NCBI RefSeq assembly: GCF_004762035.2
Contig: NZ_SIJK02000022.1
Location: forward strand, 1-64,000
From: Candidatus Chloroploca mongolica
GTDB lineage: Bacteria > Chloroflexota > Chloroflexia > Chloroflexales > Chloroflexaceae
Direction: 5' to 3'
DNA: 64,000 nt
A program made the translations under genes and the position numbers. Of this stretch, positions 16,998 to 25,803 are shown piece after piece; positions within the stretch are counted from its first letter, which is position 1; each line of letters opens with the position of its first letter. The notes under the pieces were generated by a model. The model was given only the letters and a program-made list of their open reading frames with translations. It did no database searches and was not told where the DNA came from.

Positions 16998-18185
16998 ATG
17001 AGCAAAGCCATTCTGGTACTTAACGCAGGCTCGTCGAGTATCAAATGTACGATCTTTGATGATGTCGATACCACGCTGACTGTACGCTATCAGGGTCAGA
17101 TCGAGGGAATCGGAACACAGCCCCATTTCAAGATGACTGATCAAGCCGGTGCGGTGCTCCTTGAGACTACCTGGGCCAATCCGCCCTCAGGCAAAGGTCA
17201 TGCCTATGCGCTTGAGCAACTCGCTGCCTGGCTCGATCCCCATTTGCCCGAGGCTGGTCTGCTCGGTATTGGCCACCGTGTCGTCCACGGTGGGGCGCGC
17301 TACAGTGCCCCCGTGCTCATTGACGAAGTGGTGCTGCAGGATCTGCACGGGTTTATCCCCCTGGCCCCCTTGCATCAGCCTGCCAACCTCGCTGGCATTG
17401 AAGCAACGATGGCTTTCTTGCCTGGTGTGCCCAATGTTGGCTGCTTTGATACCGCTTTTCACCGTACTCATTCCATCGAGGCCGACCGTTTTGCCCTGCC
17501 CTATGCTTTCTATGATGAGGGTGTGCGTCGCTATGGCTTCCACGGTCTCTCCTACGAATATATTGCCCGCACGCTACCCAAACTTGACCCCGACCTGGCT
17601 CAGGGTCGCGTTGTTGTGGCGCATCTCGGCAATGGGGCAAGTATGTGCGCTCTCAAGGCCGGGCGTAGTGTCGATAGCACGATGGGCTTTACGGCGCTCG
17701 ATGGCTTGCCAATGGGTACCCGGTGTGGCCAGATTGATCCGGGGGTCTTGCTCTATCTGATGCAAGCCAGAGCCATGGATGCTAGCGCAATCCAGGATCT
17801 GCTCTATAAAAAATCTGGTTTTCTCGGGATGTCTGGGGTCAGTAGCGATATGCGCAATCTTGAGGCCAGCGCTGACCCGCGGGCCGCCGAGGCGATTGAT
17901 TATTTTGTCTACCGGATTATTCGTGAAACGGGTGCCCTGGCATCGGTGCTGGGTGGGCTCGATGGCATCATCTTTACTGCGGGGATTGGTGAAAATGTGT
18001 ATAGAATCCGCGAACGTGTCTGCCGTGGCCTGGCTTGGCTTGGCCTCGAATTTGATCCGGTCGCGAATGCCCACCACGGTCCACGGATCTCGACCGCTGC
18101 CAGTACCGTTTCAGCCTGGGTCGTGCCCACCAACGAAGAGCGCATGATCGCCCTGCATACAATTGCCGCCCTGACCGATTGTTAA
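16998..18185 (+). CDS. ackA: Acetate kinase
   Basis: About 395 aa, usual length. Catalyses acetate + ATP to acetyl phosphate + ADP. Signatures: VLNAGSSSIK at the N-terminus, GHRVVHGG, HLGNGASM, MGFTALDGLPMGTR and FTAGIGEN. Two ATGs stand side by side (16995, 16998) after AGGAG; the second gives the standard MSKAILVLNAG start. It may use propionate or butyrate as well. It ends at a strong palindromic terminator. Confidence 0.96.
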   Translation: MSKAILVLNAGSSSIKCTIFDDVDTTLTVRYQGQIEGIGTQPHFKMTDQAGAVLLETTWANPPSGKGHAYALEQLAAWLDPHLPEAGLLGIGHRVVHGGARYSAPVLIDEVVLQDLHGFIPLAPLHQPANLAGIEATMAFLPGVPNVGCFDTAFHRTHSIEADRFALPYAFYDEGVRRYGFHGLSYEYIARTLPKLDPDLAQGRVVVAHLGNGASMCALKAGRSVDSTMGFTALDGLPMGTRCGQIDPGVLLYLMQARAMDASAIQDLLYKKSGFLGMSGVSSDMRNLEASADPRAAEAIDYFVYRIIRETGALASVLGGLDGIIFTAGIGENVYRIRERVCRGLAWLGLEFDPVANAHHGPRISTAASTVSAWVVPTNEERMIALHTIAALTDC

Positions 18186-18189
18186 CGTG

Positions 18190-18229
18190 AGACCTCACAG
18201 GTCTTGAAGACCTGTGAGGTCTGTTTTTT
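18190..18229 (+). terminator. Palindromic terminator after ackA
   Basis: A 33-base palindrome (16-base perfect arms around one central G) is followed by six T. A degenerate copy is at 7586-7612, so it is also a dispersed repeat. Confidence 0.88.
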
Positions 18230-18281
18230 GATCTATATCCGCTTGGTATTCAGATACGTTCTCAATACCCTTTGCGTCAAA

Positions 18282-18986
18282 TTAATCGGCTAAGCGATAG
18301 CGAAACAAGGCCAAAATGGCATACAATCCCTGGCTCGGTTTCATCTTTTTGCCCTCTTCATAGGTGCGCCCGATGTATGAGATTGGCACTTCAAGGATGC
18401 GATGGCCCCGCTTTAAGACTTTGGCGGTGATCTCGGGTTCGAGACGAAAGTCGTTGCTCTCTAGGCTAAGCTCACGAATGATGTCGGTGCGCATCACTTT
18501 GTAACAGGTCTCCATATCCGAGATCCAGCAGTTGAAGAGGAAATTGGTCAGGAAGGTCAACCCTTTGTTGCCAATGGCATTCCAGAAGTACATGCCGGTG
18601 TGACTTCCCATAAACCGGCTGCCGTAGACGACATCAACCTGGCCTTTGACAATCGGCTTGACGAGCGCATAATAATCATGCGGATCGTATTCCAGGTCGG
18701 CATCCTGAATAATCGTAATCTTGCCGCGGGCATGCGCCAGACCGCTTCGTACCGCTGCTCCTTTGCCGCGATTGGCGGGATGGCTGATCACGCGCATCCG
18801 GGGGTAGCGCTCGGCTGCTGCTTGCAAGACGGCCAGGGTCTCATCCGACGAATGATCGTCTACCGCAATGACCTCTTTTTCTAGCTCAATTGCATACACC
18901 TGCTCGAGGATCTGGGGGAGGGTCGTAGCCTCGTTGTAGCAGGGCATAATGATTGAGAGCAAAGGGCGTTCGTTGTGTTGGTCCAT
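18282..18986 (-). CDS. Family 2 glycosyltransferase (dolichyl-phosphate mannose synthase type)
   Basis: A 234-aa GT-A enzyme: SIIMPCYNE at the start, VDDHSSDET, NRGKGAAVRSG, and the metal-binding D95-A-D97 (IIQDADLEYDP). It transfers a sugar from a nucleotide sugar to a polyprenyl phosphate or similar acceptor in envelope glycan synthesis. No membrane helices follow, so it is the soluble catalytic type. It is divergent from the polysaccharide genes at 19224. Confidence 0.9.
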   Translation of the reverse strand: MDQHNERPLLSIIMPCYNEATTLPQILEQVYAIELEKEVIAVDDHSSDETLAVLQAAAERYPRMRVISHPANRGKGAAVRSGLAHARGKITIIQDADLEYDPHDYYALVKPIVKGQVDVVYGSRFMGSHTGMYFWNAIGNKGLTFLTNFLFNCWISDMETCYKVMRTDIIRELSLESNDFRLEPEITAKVLKRGHRILEVPISYIGRTYEEGKKMKPSQGLYAILALFRYRLAD

Positions 18987-19223
18987 AGGATGTGTGATTT
19001 TTATTTATATTTGTGATCTAAAATCACAATGATGCCGCATGATCACCGACGTGACGGCAGATTGTAGCAGAAGCATGTGTCTCCCGTCAAACCCGGCTCA
19101 GGTTTGGTGGTATACTGCGCTCAGTTCCTTCTGTCGCTAATGCGTCAGGTTTCGTGTGCCGATGCACCGCATCGGGATGCGCTGTAGTGCCTGGCAGATC
19201 CCCACGAGAAGAGGGAGATGGCA
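18987..19223. other. Divergent intergenic region
   Basis: Contains an AT-rich stretch (18998-19030) with GTGAT/ATCAC symmetry near the glycosyltransferase start, and a TATACT box at 19111-19116 without a convincing -35. No gene is seen. Confidence 0.35.
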
Positions 19224-20291
19224 ATGTGGCGGCTCCAGAGACACCAGTGGTTCCGCCTGGGCCTCGGGCTCGTGATTAGTCTTGTGACGATCTATCTGGC
19301 GCTCAAGGGGGTTGACCTGGCAAGCGTTGGGCAGTCGCTGCGTGAGGCGAGTCTGCTCTTTGTTGGGCTGGCGCTCGGGAGTGTGGTGATCAATAACGTT
19401 GCGAAGGCCGCCCGCTGGAAGGTGCTGCTGGGTGAACGTGGTGCGCCGATTAGTCTGTGGCAGGCGTTGCGCCTGCATCTCGTTGGTCAGATGATCAATA
19501 ATCTTTTGCCGGCTCGCGTTGGCGATGTGAGTCGCGTCTATCTCGCGGGTGAACTCGGGGTTTCGCGGTCGTTTGTGCTCGGTACGGTCGCGATCGAGAA
19601 GGTCGTGGATATGCTCTGTTATGCCATGATCTTTGTGCTGCTGGTTCTGTTGATGCCGTTGCCAGCTTGGGTCAGTCAGCCAGCATATCTGATGCTGGTT
19701 GTGACTGGGCTTGCGCTTGTTGCGGTGCTTGCTGGCCTTGTTGCCTACCGACGTGGTCTGCCAGTGCCTGCGTGGGTGCTTCGCTGGCTGCCCCGGCGCT
19801 TCCAGGATCGCGCTGATGCTATGCTTGCTCATCTTCTCGCAAGTTTGCATGTGTTGACCGATGCCCGCGGGCGCTGGCAGATCCTCTTCTGGTCAACGGT
19901 GGTCTGGATCACCGCCACCCTGACCAATTATCTGGTTTTGCGGGCGCTTGCCATTGATGTTCCTCTCGTTGCGTCGCTCTTTGTGCTCTTTGTGCTGATG
20001 GCCGGGATCAATGTCCCTTCAGCCCCCGGGCGCATCGGTCTCTTCCAGTACCTCTGCATCCTTTCCCTCGCGCTCTTTGGCGTTGAACAGGCTCCCGCCC
20101 TCAGTTTTGGGGTGCTCTTGCACGTGTTGACGTTTTTGCCGCCGATCATTGCTGGTTTGATCGCCCTCTGGCTGAATTTCCAGGGGAAGAAGGCCCGATC
20201 CGGATCGGCCCAGTCTGCTTCGTGTGCTGATCCTGATGAGCATGCCCGGCGTACCGAAACACGATCATCCGTTGAACACCGTACCTCGTAA
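19224..20291 (+). CDS. Lysylphosphatidylglycerol synthase TM-region/flippase-like membrane protein
   Basis: About 355 aa with roughly eight membrane helices, matching the UPF0104/LPG_synthase_TM family. The conserved NNVAKAARWKVLL and NNLLPARVGDVSRVYLAGE blocks are present. Such proteins are often encoded with glycan genes; related domains flip lipids. The ATG at 19224 was preferred over 19218 because GAGGGAG then has proper spacing. The charged C-terminal tail is cytoplasmic. First gene of a three-gene polysaccharide run. Confidence 0.85.
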   Translation: MWRLQRHQWFRLGLGLVISLVTIYLALKGVDLASVGQSLREASLLFVGLALGSVVINNVAKAARWKVLLGERGAPISLWQALRLHLVGQMINNLLPARVGDVSRVYLAGELGVSRSFVLGTVAIEKVVDMLCYAMIFVLLVLLMPLPAWVSQPAYLMLVVTGLALVAVLAGLVAYRRGLPVPAWVLRWLPRRFQDRADAMLAHLLASLHVLTDARGRWQILFWSTVVWITATLTNYLVLRALAIDVPLVASLFVLFVLMAGINVPSAPGRIGLFQYLCILSLALFGVEQAPALSFGVLLHVLTFLPPIIAGLIALWLNFQGKKARSGSAQSASCADPDEHARRTETRSSVEHRTS

Positions 20292-20294
20292 CGA

Positions 20295-21095
20295 ATGAGA
20301 CCGCCTATGCTATCCGATCCTTCACCTTCGCCAGACGAGGCGATGCGTTTGCCTGATCCTCAGCGGATCGGGCAGCTTGATGTGCATCCTGTACGCCTCG
20401 TCCAATTGCTCGCCTGGCTTGAATATGCCCTTGCTTGCACACAAAAACACACGGTTTTTTATGCAAACATCTATGCGGTAAATCTTGCCGAGGATGATGC
20501 TGGCTTCAAACATGCCTTTGCTCAGGCTGATCTGGTTTTTTGTGATGGTCAGGGGTTGCGCCTCGGGGCTGCGTTGCTTGGCAAGCCACTGCCTGAGCGT
20601 TTTACCCCGCCTGATTGGATTGATCGTCTCGCAGCAAGCTGTGCGGCTCGTGGCTATGGCCTCTTTTTGCTTGGGGGAGAACCGGGCGTCGCCGCAACCG
20701 CAGCTGCCCGCCTGATCGAGCGCCATCCCGGCCTCCGGGTTGCCAGTCACCACGGCTATCTCAGCCCTGACCCAACGGTCGAAGCTGCCGCGCTAGAGGC
20801 CATCGCCGCTTTTCAGCCTGCGCTGTTGCTGGTAGGGATGGGGATGCCTATCCAGGAGCGTTGGGTTACAGCACGCCGCACCGACCTTGCGGTGCCTGTG
20901 GTGATGACCGTTGGCGCGCTCTTTGATTATCTCGCTCAGACTGTGCCACGTGGGCCGCGATGGCTCACTGACCATGGCTTTGAATGGCTCTGTCGGCTCT
21001 GGTACGAGCCACAGCGACTCTGGCGGCGTTATTTGCTGGGTATTCCACGCTTCTTTGGCTTGATTCTTCGTCAGAAGATCACGCCTCGCGGGTAA
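20295..21095 (+). CDS. WecG/TagA/CpsF family glycosyltransferase
   Basis: A 266-aa GT26-family enzyme. Signatures: YANIYAVNLAEDDAGF, CDGQGLRLGAALLGKPLPERFTPPD in pieces, LFLLGGEPGVA, LLVGMGMPIQERW and VGALFDYLAQTVPRGPRW. It adds the second sugar (ManNAc-type in known members) to polyprenyl-linked glycans at the inner face of the membrane. Start is 3 bases after the upstream stop; an alternative ATG is at 20307. Confidence 0.93.
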   Translation: MRPPMLSDPSPSPDEAMRLPDPQRIGQLDVHPVRLVQLLAWLEYALACTQKHTVFYANIYAVNLAEDDAGFKHAFAQADLVFCDGQGLRLGAALLGKPLPERFTPPDWIDRLAASCAARGYGLFLLGGEPGVAATAAARLIERHPGLRVASHHGYLSPDPTVEAAALEAIAAFQPALLLVGMGMPIQERWVTARRTDLAVPVVMTVGALFDYLAQTVPRGPRWLTDHGFEWLCRLWYEPQRLWRRYLLGIPRFFGLILRQKITPRG

Positions 21096-21147
21096 TGCCG
21101 GTAAGCGAGGGCGTCGCGCCCTCACACGTAGAACGAGAGCATGGCGT

Positions 21148-22548
21148 ATGCGCGAACGGATCGAGGCACGTTTAGCCATCTTCATTCTGGTGCTTGATAT
21201 CAGCGTAACCCTGGGCTGCCTCTGGGTTGCCTCGCAGTTGCGTCTCTATCTTGCATTTGGCCGCGATATTACCTCAGCGCAAACCGCCCTTCCCTGGGTC
21301 CTCTATCTCGCCGTCGCGATCCTCTGGACGAGTATCTTTGGGTTGCTTGGTCCGCACCGGCGCCTCTTGCGCAGTAGTCTCGTCGAGGCGATTGGCTGGC
21401 TCGTGGCCTCAATTGCTCTCGCTGCTCTCACCTTTGCCGGCATGCTCTACCTCTCGCTCCGCGATGTCTCACGGCTCCAGTTTCTCTATTTTGCCGGCCT
21501 GAATCTGAGTACCCTGGTCTTAATTCACATCGGCGTGCGTTTTTATCTGCATCGACGCACACCGCAGACGTTGCATCGACGAGTGCTCGTGGTGGGCGAG
21601 GCACGCACTGCCGAGCGCCTCGCCGAAACTTTTGCGACACCACGCTGGTCGGGCATGCTCGTCGCTGGCTATGCCCATACAACGGCTGACCCAAAGAGCG
21701 CGTTGCCCCATCTGGGCGCGGTCGAGGCGACGCCTGATCTGGTGAAGGCACATCAGATTGATGAGGTTATCTTTGCCCTCTCACCAGAAGAACACGCGCT
21801 GGTGGCACACATTTCGCTGGAGTTATTGCAGCAACCGGTGATGGTCCATATGATCCCCGATGTGATTGACCTCGCGTTTGCCCGTACACCTGTCGAGCAA
21901 GTGGGCGGCATTCCCTTGATCAGCCTGCGCGAACCAGCCCTCACCTACCCCCAGCGTGTCCTCAAGCGCCTCTTTGATCTGACGGCGAGCAGCCTCTTGC
22001 TCCTGCTCCTCGCCCCGCTTATGCTGGTCATTGCACTGCGGATTCGCCTCGAGTCACCTGGCCCGGTCTTCTTCTTGCAAGAACGCCTGGGAGAACAGGG
22101 GCGACGTTTTCGCATGCTCAAGTTTCGCAGTATGTACGAGCATGCCGAGCAACGCTGGCACGAGGTGCTCAAACACGATGCAGATGGCCGGGTGATCTAC
22201 AAATTAGCCGACGATCCCCGCGTCACTCCGTTTGGACGCGTGTTGCGTCGCAGCAGTCTTGATGAATTACCCCAGTTGTTCAATGTGCTGCGTGGCGAAA
22301 TGAGCCTCGTTGGGCCACGTCCCGAAGTGCCGGTCGTTGCGGCTGACTATGAACCATGGCAATGGCAGCGTTTTCGTGTCCCGCCGGGCATGACCGGTTG
22401 GTGGCAAATCAATGGCCGCAGCCATCGCCCGATGCACCTTCACACCGAAGACGATCTTTATTATATTCAGAATTACTCGTTTTTTCTCGATCTGCAAATT
22501 TTATTCAAAACGATCATCGTTGTCCTTCAGGGCAAAGGCGCCTTTTAA
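21148..22548 (+). CDS. Polyprenyl-phosphate sugar phosphotransferase (WbaP/CpsE type)
   Basis: A 466-aa initiating enzyme of exopolysaccharide synthesis. Four N-terminal membrane helices, a CoA-binding-like middle domain (RRVLVVGEAR...), one more helix (about 285-305) and the bacterial sugar transferase domain with KFRSMYEHAE, RRSSLDELPQLFNVLRGEMSLVGPRPE in pieces and PGMTGWWQINGR. It transfers a sugar-1-phosphate to undecaprenyl phosphate. Likely in one unit with the two genes before it. Confidence 0.93.
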   Translation: MRERIEARLAIFILVLDISVTLGCLWVASQLRLYLAFGRDITSAQTALPWVLYLAVAILWTSIFGLLGPHRRLLRSSLVEAIGWLVASIALAALTFAGMLYLSLRDVSRLQFLYFAGLNLSTLVLIHIGVRFYLHRRTPQTLHRRVLVVGEARTAERLAETFATPRWSGMLVAGYAHTTADPKSALPHLGAVEATPDLVKAHQIDEVIFALSPEEHALVAHISLELLQQPVMVHMIPDVIDLAFARTPVEQVGGIPLISLREPALTYPQRVLKRLFDLTASSLLLLLLAPLMLVIALRIRLESPGPVFFLQERLGEQGRRFRMLKFRSMYEHAEQRWHEVLKHDADGRVIYKLADDPRVTPFGRVLRRSSLDELPQLFNVLRGEMSLVGPRPEVPVVAADYEPWQWQRFRVPPGMTGWWQINGRSHRPMHLHTEDDLYYIQNYSFFLDLQILFKTIIVVLQGKGAF

Positions 22549-22550
22549 TC

Positions 22551-22629
22551 CGTTGGGGCACGGCGGTGCCGGTGCCGTGCCCCAACTCGGCGCCGGTGGG
22601 GGCACGGCGCCGCCGTGCCCCAACTCGGC
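22551..22629. repeat. GTTGGGGCACGGC palindromic repeats
   Basis: Two tandem stem-loops built on GTTGGGGCACGGC / GCCGTGCCCCAAC lie between the convergent sugar transferase and sortase genes. They are likely to serve as transcription ends for both, though no T tract is present. Confidence 0.6.
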
Positions 22630-22630
22630 G

Positions 22631-23479
22631 TCAGGGCTGCCCACCATACGCGCTACCTGGCGGTTCGGCCCGCACAATGACCCGCTGGTTAAAGCGGTTG
22701 GGGCCAGTCGCAGGCCAGCAGGTGACCATCGTCAACATTTCGCGGTCGGTTGGGCCGATCAGTTGCGCATTCGCCAGCCGCTGCTCAGCCGGAACGCCCT
22801 CTTCATCAACGACTAGCCGCTCGGTGACAATATAGAGGTGCTCGCGACCTTCACTATACACAATCACTGGATCGCCAGGTTGTACATAATAAAGATCGAG
22901 AAAGACTTTGCCATAGCCCCCGACATGCCCGGCTAGCACGATATTATTCTCTTCACCAGGATTCGCCGAGCCTTTGTGGTGCCCGACCGCAAATTCGGCT
23001 ACCTGCCAGACGGCGATGCGTTGCTCGCCCTGCTCGATCACATCCCAGCCCACCTCAATCACCTTCGCGTCAACCTGAATGCTCGGGATAACCAGACGCT
23101 CGACGTGCGAAACATGATCCGCCGACAATGGTGCGGGAAGCGGTGACGCGAGCACACCTGGATCGGGCGGCTCAATCAGCGGTAACCCACTGCCCGCAGG
23201 TACACTGGTCGAACGGGCTTGATCGAGGCTACTGAGATCAGGCACTGCCATGCTCGGCGCATTGATCACCAGCGCAGGCATCTCGATATCATTATCACCG
23301 CGTGCTGCAAGGCGCAGGTGCTCGACATAGAGGTAGAGACCACCCACATAGACCAGCAGATAGAGGCCGCTCACCAGCAAGAGATTGCCGAGCGTCCAGT
23401 AGATTCGGGCGGTGCGGGTCGTCGGTTCGCGTCGATGGGTCTGCGCATGTGGCATACGTGTTTTTGAATGTATCAACAT
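22631..23479 (-). CDS. Sortase family transpeptidase
   Basis: About 282 aa. One membrane helix (about 25-50), a Pro-rich linker, then the sortase barrel with the catalytic His in IVLAGHVGGYG, Cys in MVTCWPATG and Arg in FNQRVIVRAE. Sortases cleave surface proteins at a sorting motif and attach them to the envelope. No LPxTG-type substrate is encoded nearby. The start is at 23479 behind a TATAAT box 13 bases upstream, without a Shine-Dalgarno; the frame remains open far upstream but only through mobile repeats. A second ATG is at 23455. Confidence 0.85.
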   Translation of the reverse strand: MLIHSKTRMPHAQTHRREPTTRTARIYWTLGNLLLVSGLYLLVYVGGLYLYVEHLRLAARGDNDIEMPALVINAPSMAVPDLSSLDQARSTSVPAGSGLPLIEPPDPGVLASPLPAPLSADHVSHVERLVIPSIQVDAKVIEVGWDVIEQGEQRIAVWQVAEFAVGHHKGSANPGEENNIVLAGHVGGYGKVFLDLYYVQPGDPVIVYSEGREHLYIVTERLVVDEEGVPAEQRLANAQLIGPTDREMLTMVTCWPATGPNRFNQRVIVRAEPPGSAYGGQP

Positions 23480-23492
23480 AGGCTTTACTTTT

Positions 23493-23498
23493 ATTATA
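23493..23498 (-). promoter_or_regulatory. -10 box of the sortase gene
   Basis: Perfect TATAAT on the minus strand, 13 bases before the ATG at 23479. The -35 position falls at the edge of an inserted repeat, so the element may have rewired this promoter. Confidence 0.5.
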
Positions 23499-23507
23499 GC
23501 ACTCAGG

Positions 23508-23871
23508 AGTCTGTAACGTACGTGTTCTGGTGTCGTTCGCCAGGGCGATTGCATCATACGAAACCGGATAAGAAATATGCTCTCTTTGGCAGCATGTGCA
23601 TGCAACCAGCGGCGCAAACGGCGGCATCCGGCAACAACGAGGCTCCCGCAAGGGGTGCCCCTACACAGGATCCGGCCCCCGGCCCTGTAGGGGCACCCCT
23701 TGCGGGTGCCCTGGTGGGGTGCATGCACGGAAGATGCAATCGTCCTGTGTCGTTCGCCGACCACGAATGGGGCCACGAATAAACGAAGAGCGCATGGGGC
23801 AGCCCATATTCGTTTATTCGTGAGGGTTCTTCGTGGTCGGCGGCGCTACCGGGAAACTTTTGTTACAGACT
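23508..23871. mobile_element. Outer palindromic element interrupted by a second element
   Basis: Ends AGTCTGTAAC (23508-23517) and GTTACAGACT (23862-23871). Inside, CGCCGACCACGAA pairs with TTCGTGGTCGGCG (23755-23767/23830-23842) and CACGAATAAACGAA with TTCGTTTATTCGTG (23774-23787/23809-23822). Without the inserted 217 bases, a ~147-bp near-palindrome remains. Flanks ACTCAGG and ACTCACG may be a decayed target duplication. A related copy lies at 14322-14507. Confidence 0.65.
23541..23747. mobile_element. 207-bp non-autonomous inverted-repeat element with 10-bp target duplication
   Basis: Terminal repeats CAGGGCGATTGCATC and GATGCAATCGTCCTG differ at one position. The same 10 bases, TGTCGTTCGC, stand directly before (23531-23540) and after (23748-23757) the element. 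The interior holds GGGGCACCCCTTGCGGGTGCCC-type sequence shared with the copies at 1-135 and 47029-47244. No protein is encoded. Confidence 0.85.
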
Positions 23872-24134
23872 ACTCACGAGTCTGTAACCCTGACAGGGCT
23901 CAGTCCGGTTAAGGTCTCATGCGTTCCGACGGCAGCAATGCTTCGCCGCCGTCGGAACATAGGACAAGTTTTGTTATCGTAGTAGGTACGTGAGGGCGGT
24001 ACGACTGGATGTATGTTGTTGATCTTGGAGGCCTGCGCCATGTTCTCAGCAAATGCTCATTTGACGCGACTTGTGAAGCGGTGTACGTTAAAATTGAGCG
24101 TGACAACGTATGCTACCGATATCAGGAGGATTTG
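23872..24134. other. Leader region of the YceI lipoprotein gene
   Basis: Begins with another AGTCTGTAAC (23879-23888), then a hairpin GTTCCGACGGC/GCCGTCGGAAC (23923-23933/23948-23958). No convincing promoter or gene was found. Confidence 0.45.
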
Positions 24135-24890
24135 ATGCGTCTACAGATGATCGTGGTTGTCTTGCTGGCGGGGTTGCTCGCAGCATGTGGCAGCGCACCA
24201 GCTGCGGCTCCTGTCGCAACCGAGGCCCCGGCTGCCGTTGCCACGACGGCCCCTGCCGCTGCCCCGGCGGCAACAACCCCAGTTGAACCAACGGCTCAGC
24301 CAGCTCAAACAACGCCTACCGAAGCGCCAACGACCAGCGAAGCGACTGAAGTTCAACTCTTTCGCATTGATCCTGCTTCATCCGAGGTGACGTACGAGGT
24401 TGGCGAGGTCTTTCTGAATCAGGACAATCGGTATGCCCTTGCGGTAGGCCGAACGCAGCAGATCAACGGCGAAATAGAGCTTGATCGTGCTAACCCGCAA
24501 AATAGCATGGTGGGGCCGATTGAAATTGATATCAGTGCGTTTGCCTCGGATAGCCCTCGTCGTGACAATGCAATCCGTGATCGCTGGCTCGAGTCGGCCC
24601 GCTTTCCCCTCGCTACCTTTGTGCCTACGCTGATCGAGGGCTTGCCTGAGCAATACACTGATGGCGAAGAGCTTACGCTGATGATTACCGGCGATTTGAC
24701 GGTACGTGATGTGACCAACTCGGTCACCTTTACCGTCACGAGCCAGCTCGACGGTGCGCAACTGATCGGCAATGCCAGTGGCGAAGTCAATATGACCGAC
24801 TTCGGCTTTGATCCCCCTGACATTGTTGGTGTCCTGCGCGCCGAAGATAAGGTCATCATCGGCTTTCGTTTTGTCGCCAACGCAGATTGA
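24135..24890 (+). CDS. YceI-like lipoprotein
   Basis: About 251 aa. Lipobox LLAAC at residues 14-18, a ~55-residue Ala/Pro/Thr linker, then a YceI domain (from FRIDPASSEVTYEV to the end) with SRFPLATF-like ESARFPLATF and ITGDLTVRDVTNSVTFTV. YceI folds into a lipocalin-like barrel that binds isoprenoid lipids in known members. The ATG has a perfect AGGAGG six bases upstream. It ends at a strong hairpin. Confidence 0.9.
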   Translation: MRLQMIVVVLLAGLLAACGSAPAAAPVATEAPAAVATTAPAAAPAATTPVEPTAQPAQTTPTEAPTTSEATEVQLFRIDPASSEVTYEVGEVFLNQDNRYALAVGRTQQINGEIELDRANPQNSMVGPIEIDISAFASDSPRRDNAIRDRWLESARFPLATFVPTLIEGLPEQYTDGEELTLMITGDLTVRDVTNSVTFTVTSQLDGAQLIGNASGEVNMTDFGFDPPDIVGVLRAEDKVIIGFRFVANAD

Positions 24891-24916
24891 GCCGCGTGCC
24901 AGCAACGAGCCTTGTT

Positions 24917-24961
24917 GCTCGCGTGAAAACAGCCAGCATTGCTGGCTGTTTTCACGCGAGC
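24917..24961. terminator. Bidirectional terminator, 21-bp perfect stem
   Basis: Arms GCTCGCGTGAAAACAGCCAGC and its exact complement, separated by ATT, lie between two convergent genes. The centre GCCAGC-NNN-GCTGGC recurs in other terminators of the window. Confidence 0.85.
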
Positions 24962-24968
24962 AAAGACA

Positions 24969-25757
24969 TTACTCCTGACCAACCAGATAAAAAATTCGGT
25001 ACTCACGCACGAAGTGCTCAACAAAACGTTCGGGATCGCCATCAGAAGGCAGGTCGAGCCGTGTACGAAGCGCGTTGGCGAGTTCAGTTGCCAGCAACTG
25101 GCGTTCTTCCTGGTGGAGGGTTTCGCGGCGTCGCAAGAAGGCTTCCGCGAGTGCGTAGTCGTCAGGGCCTACCTGGTGGAGATTGGGCAGCAAAGGTGAT
25201 GTCGGCGCGGCACTGTTGCGTGGCGGCACCACCACCGGATCGAGGCCACGGGCGATCTGTTCCAGCGACAAGGGATAAGCTTCGCGGATGACGAGCGTTC
25301 CCGCCGCAAGATCGCCGAGACGGCGGGCGCGATGATCGACAAACATGACCAGGACGCCCAAGCCATACCCAAATGGCAAAAAATCAACAATCCGTACGAG
25401 ATTGCGGATCACCGCCGCACTGAAATCAAGAGGACGTCCACCTTCACGCATCACCCGTAAGCCGAAGATCCGCTTGCCGGGGCTTTGCCCTGACCAGAGC
25501 ATTTCAAAGCTAACATAGTAACCCCAGAGCAACGCAAACGCGAGAGTTGCCCAGAGCGCGAGGATGATGGTGCCCAGGCCATTATTGCTCGCAATTGGCA
25601 GCATCACCAGGCTGAGCATAGCCTGAAGCAACAGGATCAATGTTGTATCAACGCTTGCGGCAAGGCACCGTGAGGCAACCCCGGCCACCACATATTCAAT
25701 CGTGACGACCTCGGGGGTTTCGACGGCGTATTTTTCGCTCTGCAGTGCCGAGGTCAT
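24969..25757 (-). CDS. RDD-family membrane protein
   Basis: About 262 aa. The name-giving Arg and Asp residues are in ASRCLAASVDTTLILL, the second block is GQSPGKRIFGLRVMREGG, and RDD-type VDHRARRLGDLAAGTLV closes the domain. Four hydrophobic helices span residues 25-165; the soluble C-terminus (about 100 aa) is charged and helical. Function of RDD proteins is poorly known; transport has been shown for some. The ATG at 25757 has AAGGAAG upstream. Confidence 0.88.
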   Translation of the reverse strand: MTSALQSEKYAVETPEVVTIEYVVAGVASRCLAASVDTTLILLLQAMLSLVMLPIASNNGLGTIILALWATLAFALLWGYYVSFEMLWSGQSPGKRIFGLRVMREGGRPLDFSAAVIRNLVRIVDFLPFGYGLGVLVMFVDHRARRLGDLAAGTLVIREAYPLSLEQIARGLDPVVVPPRNSAAPTSPLLPNLHQVGPDDYALAEAFLRRRETLHQEERQLLATELANALRTRLDLPSDGDPERFVEHFVREYRIFYLVGQE

Positions 25758-25803
25758 TGCGCTTCCTTTTCCTGGGGGCCTGTGGTACCGGAAGCCCGCG
25801 TGT

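Noticed and set aside
23541-23747. CRISPR-like or riboswitch interpretation of the GGGGCACCCC repeats
   Set aside because: No regular spacers; terminal inverted repeats and a target duplication fit a transposable element.
23480-23776. 100-codon N-terminal extension of the sortase frame
   Set aside because: Runs through two mobile repeats; the membrane anchor and a -10 box place the start at 23479.
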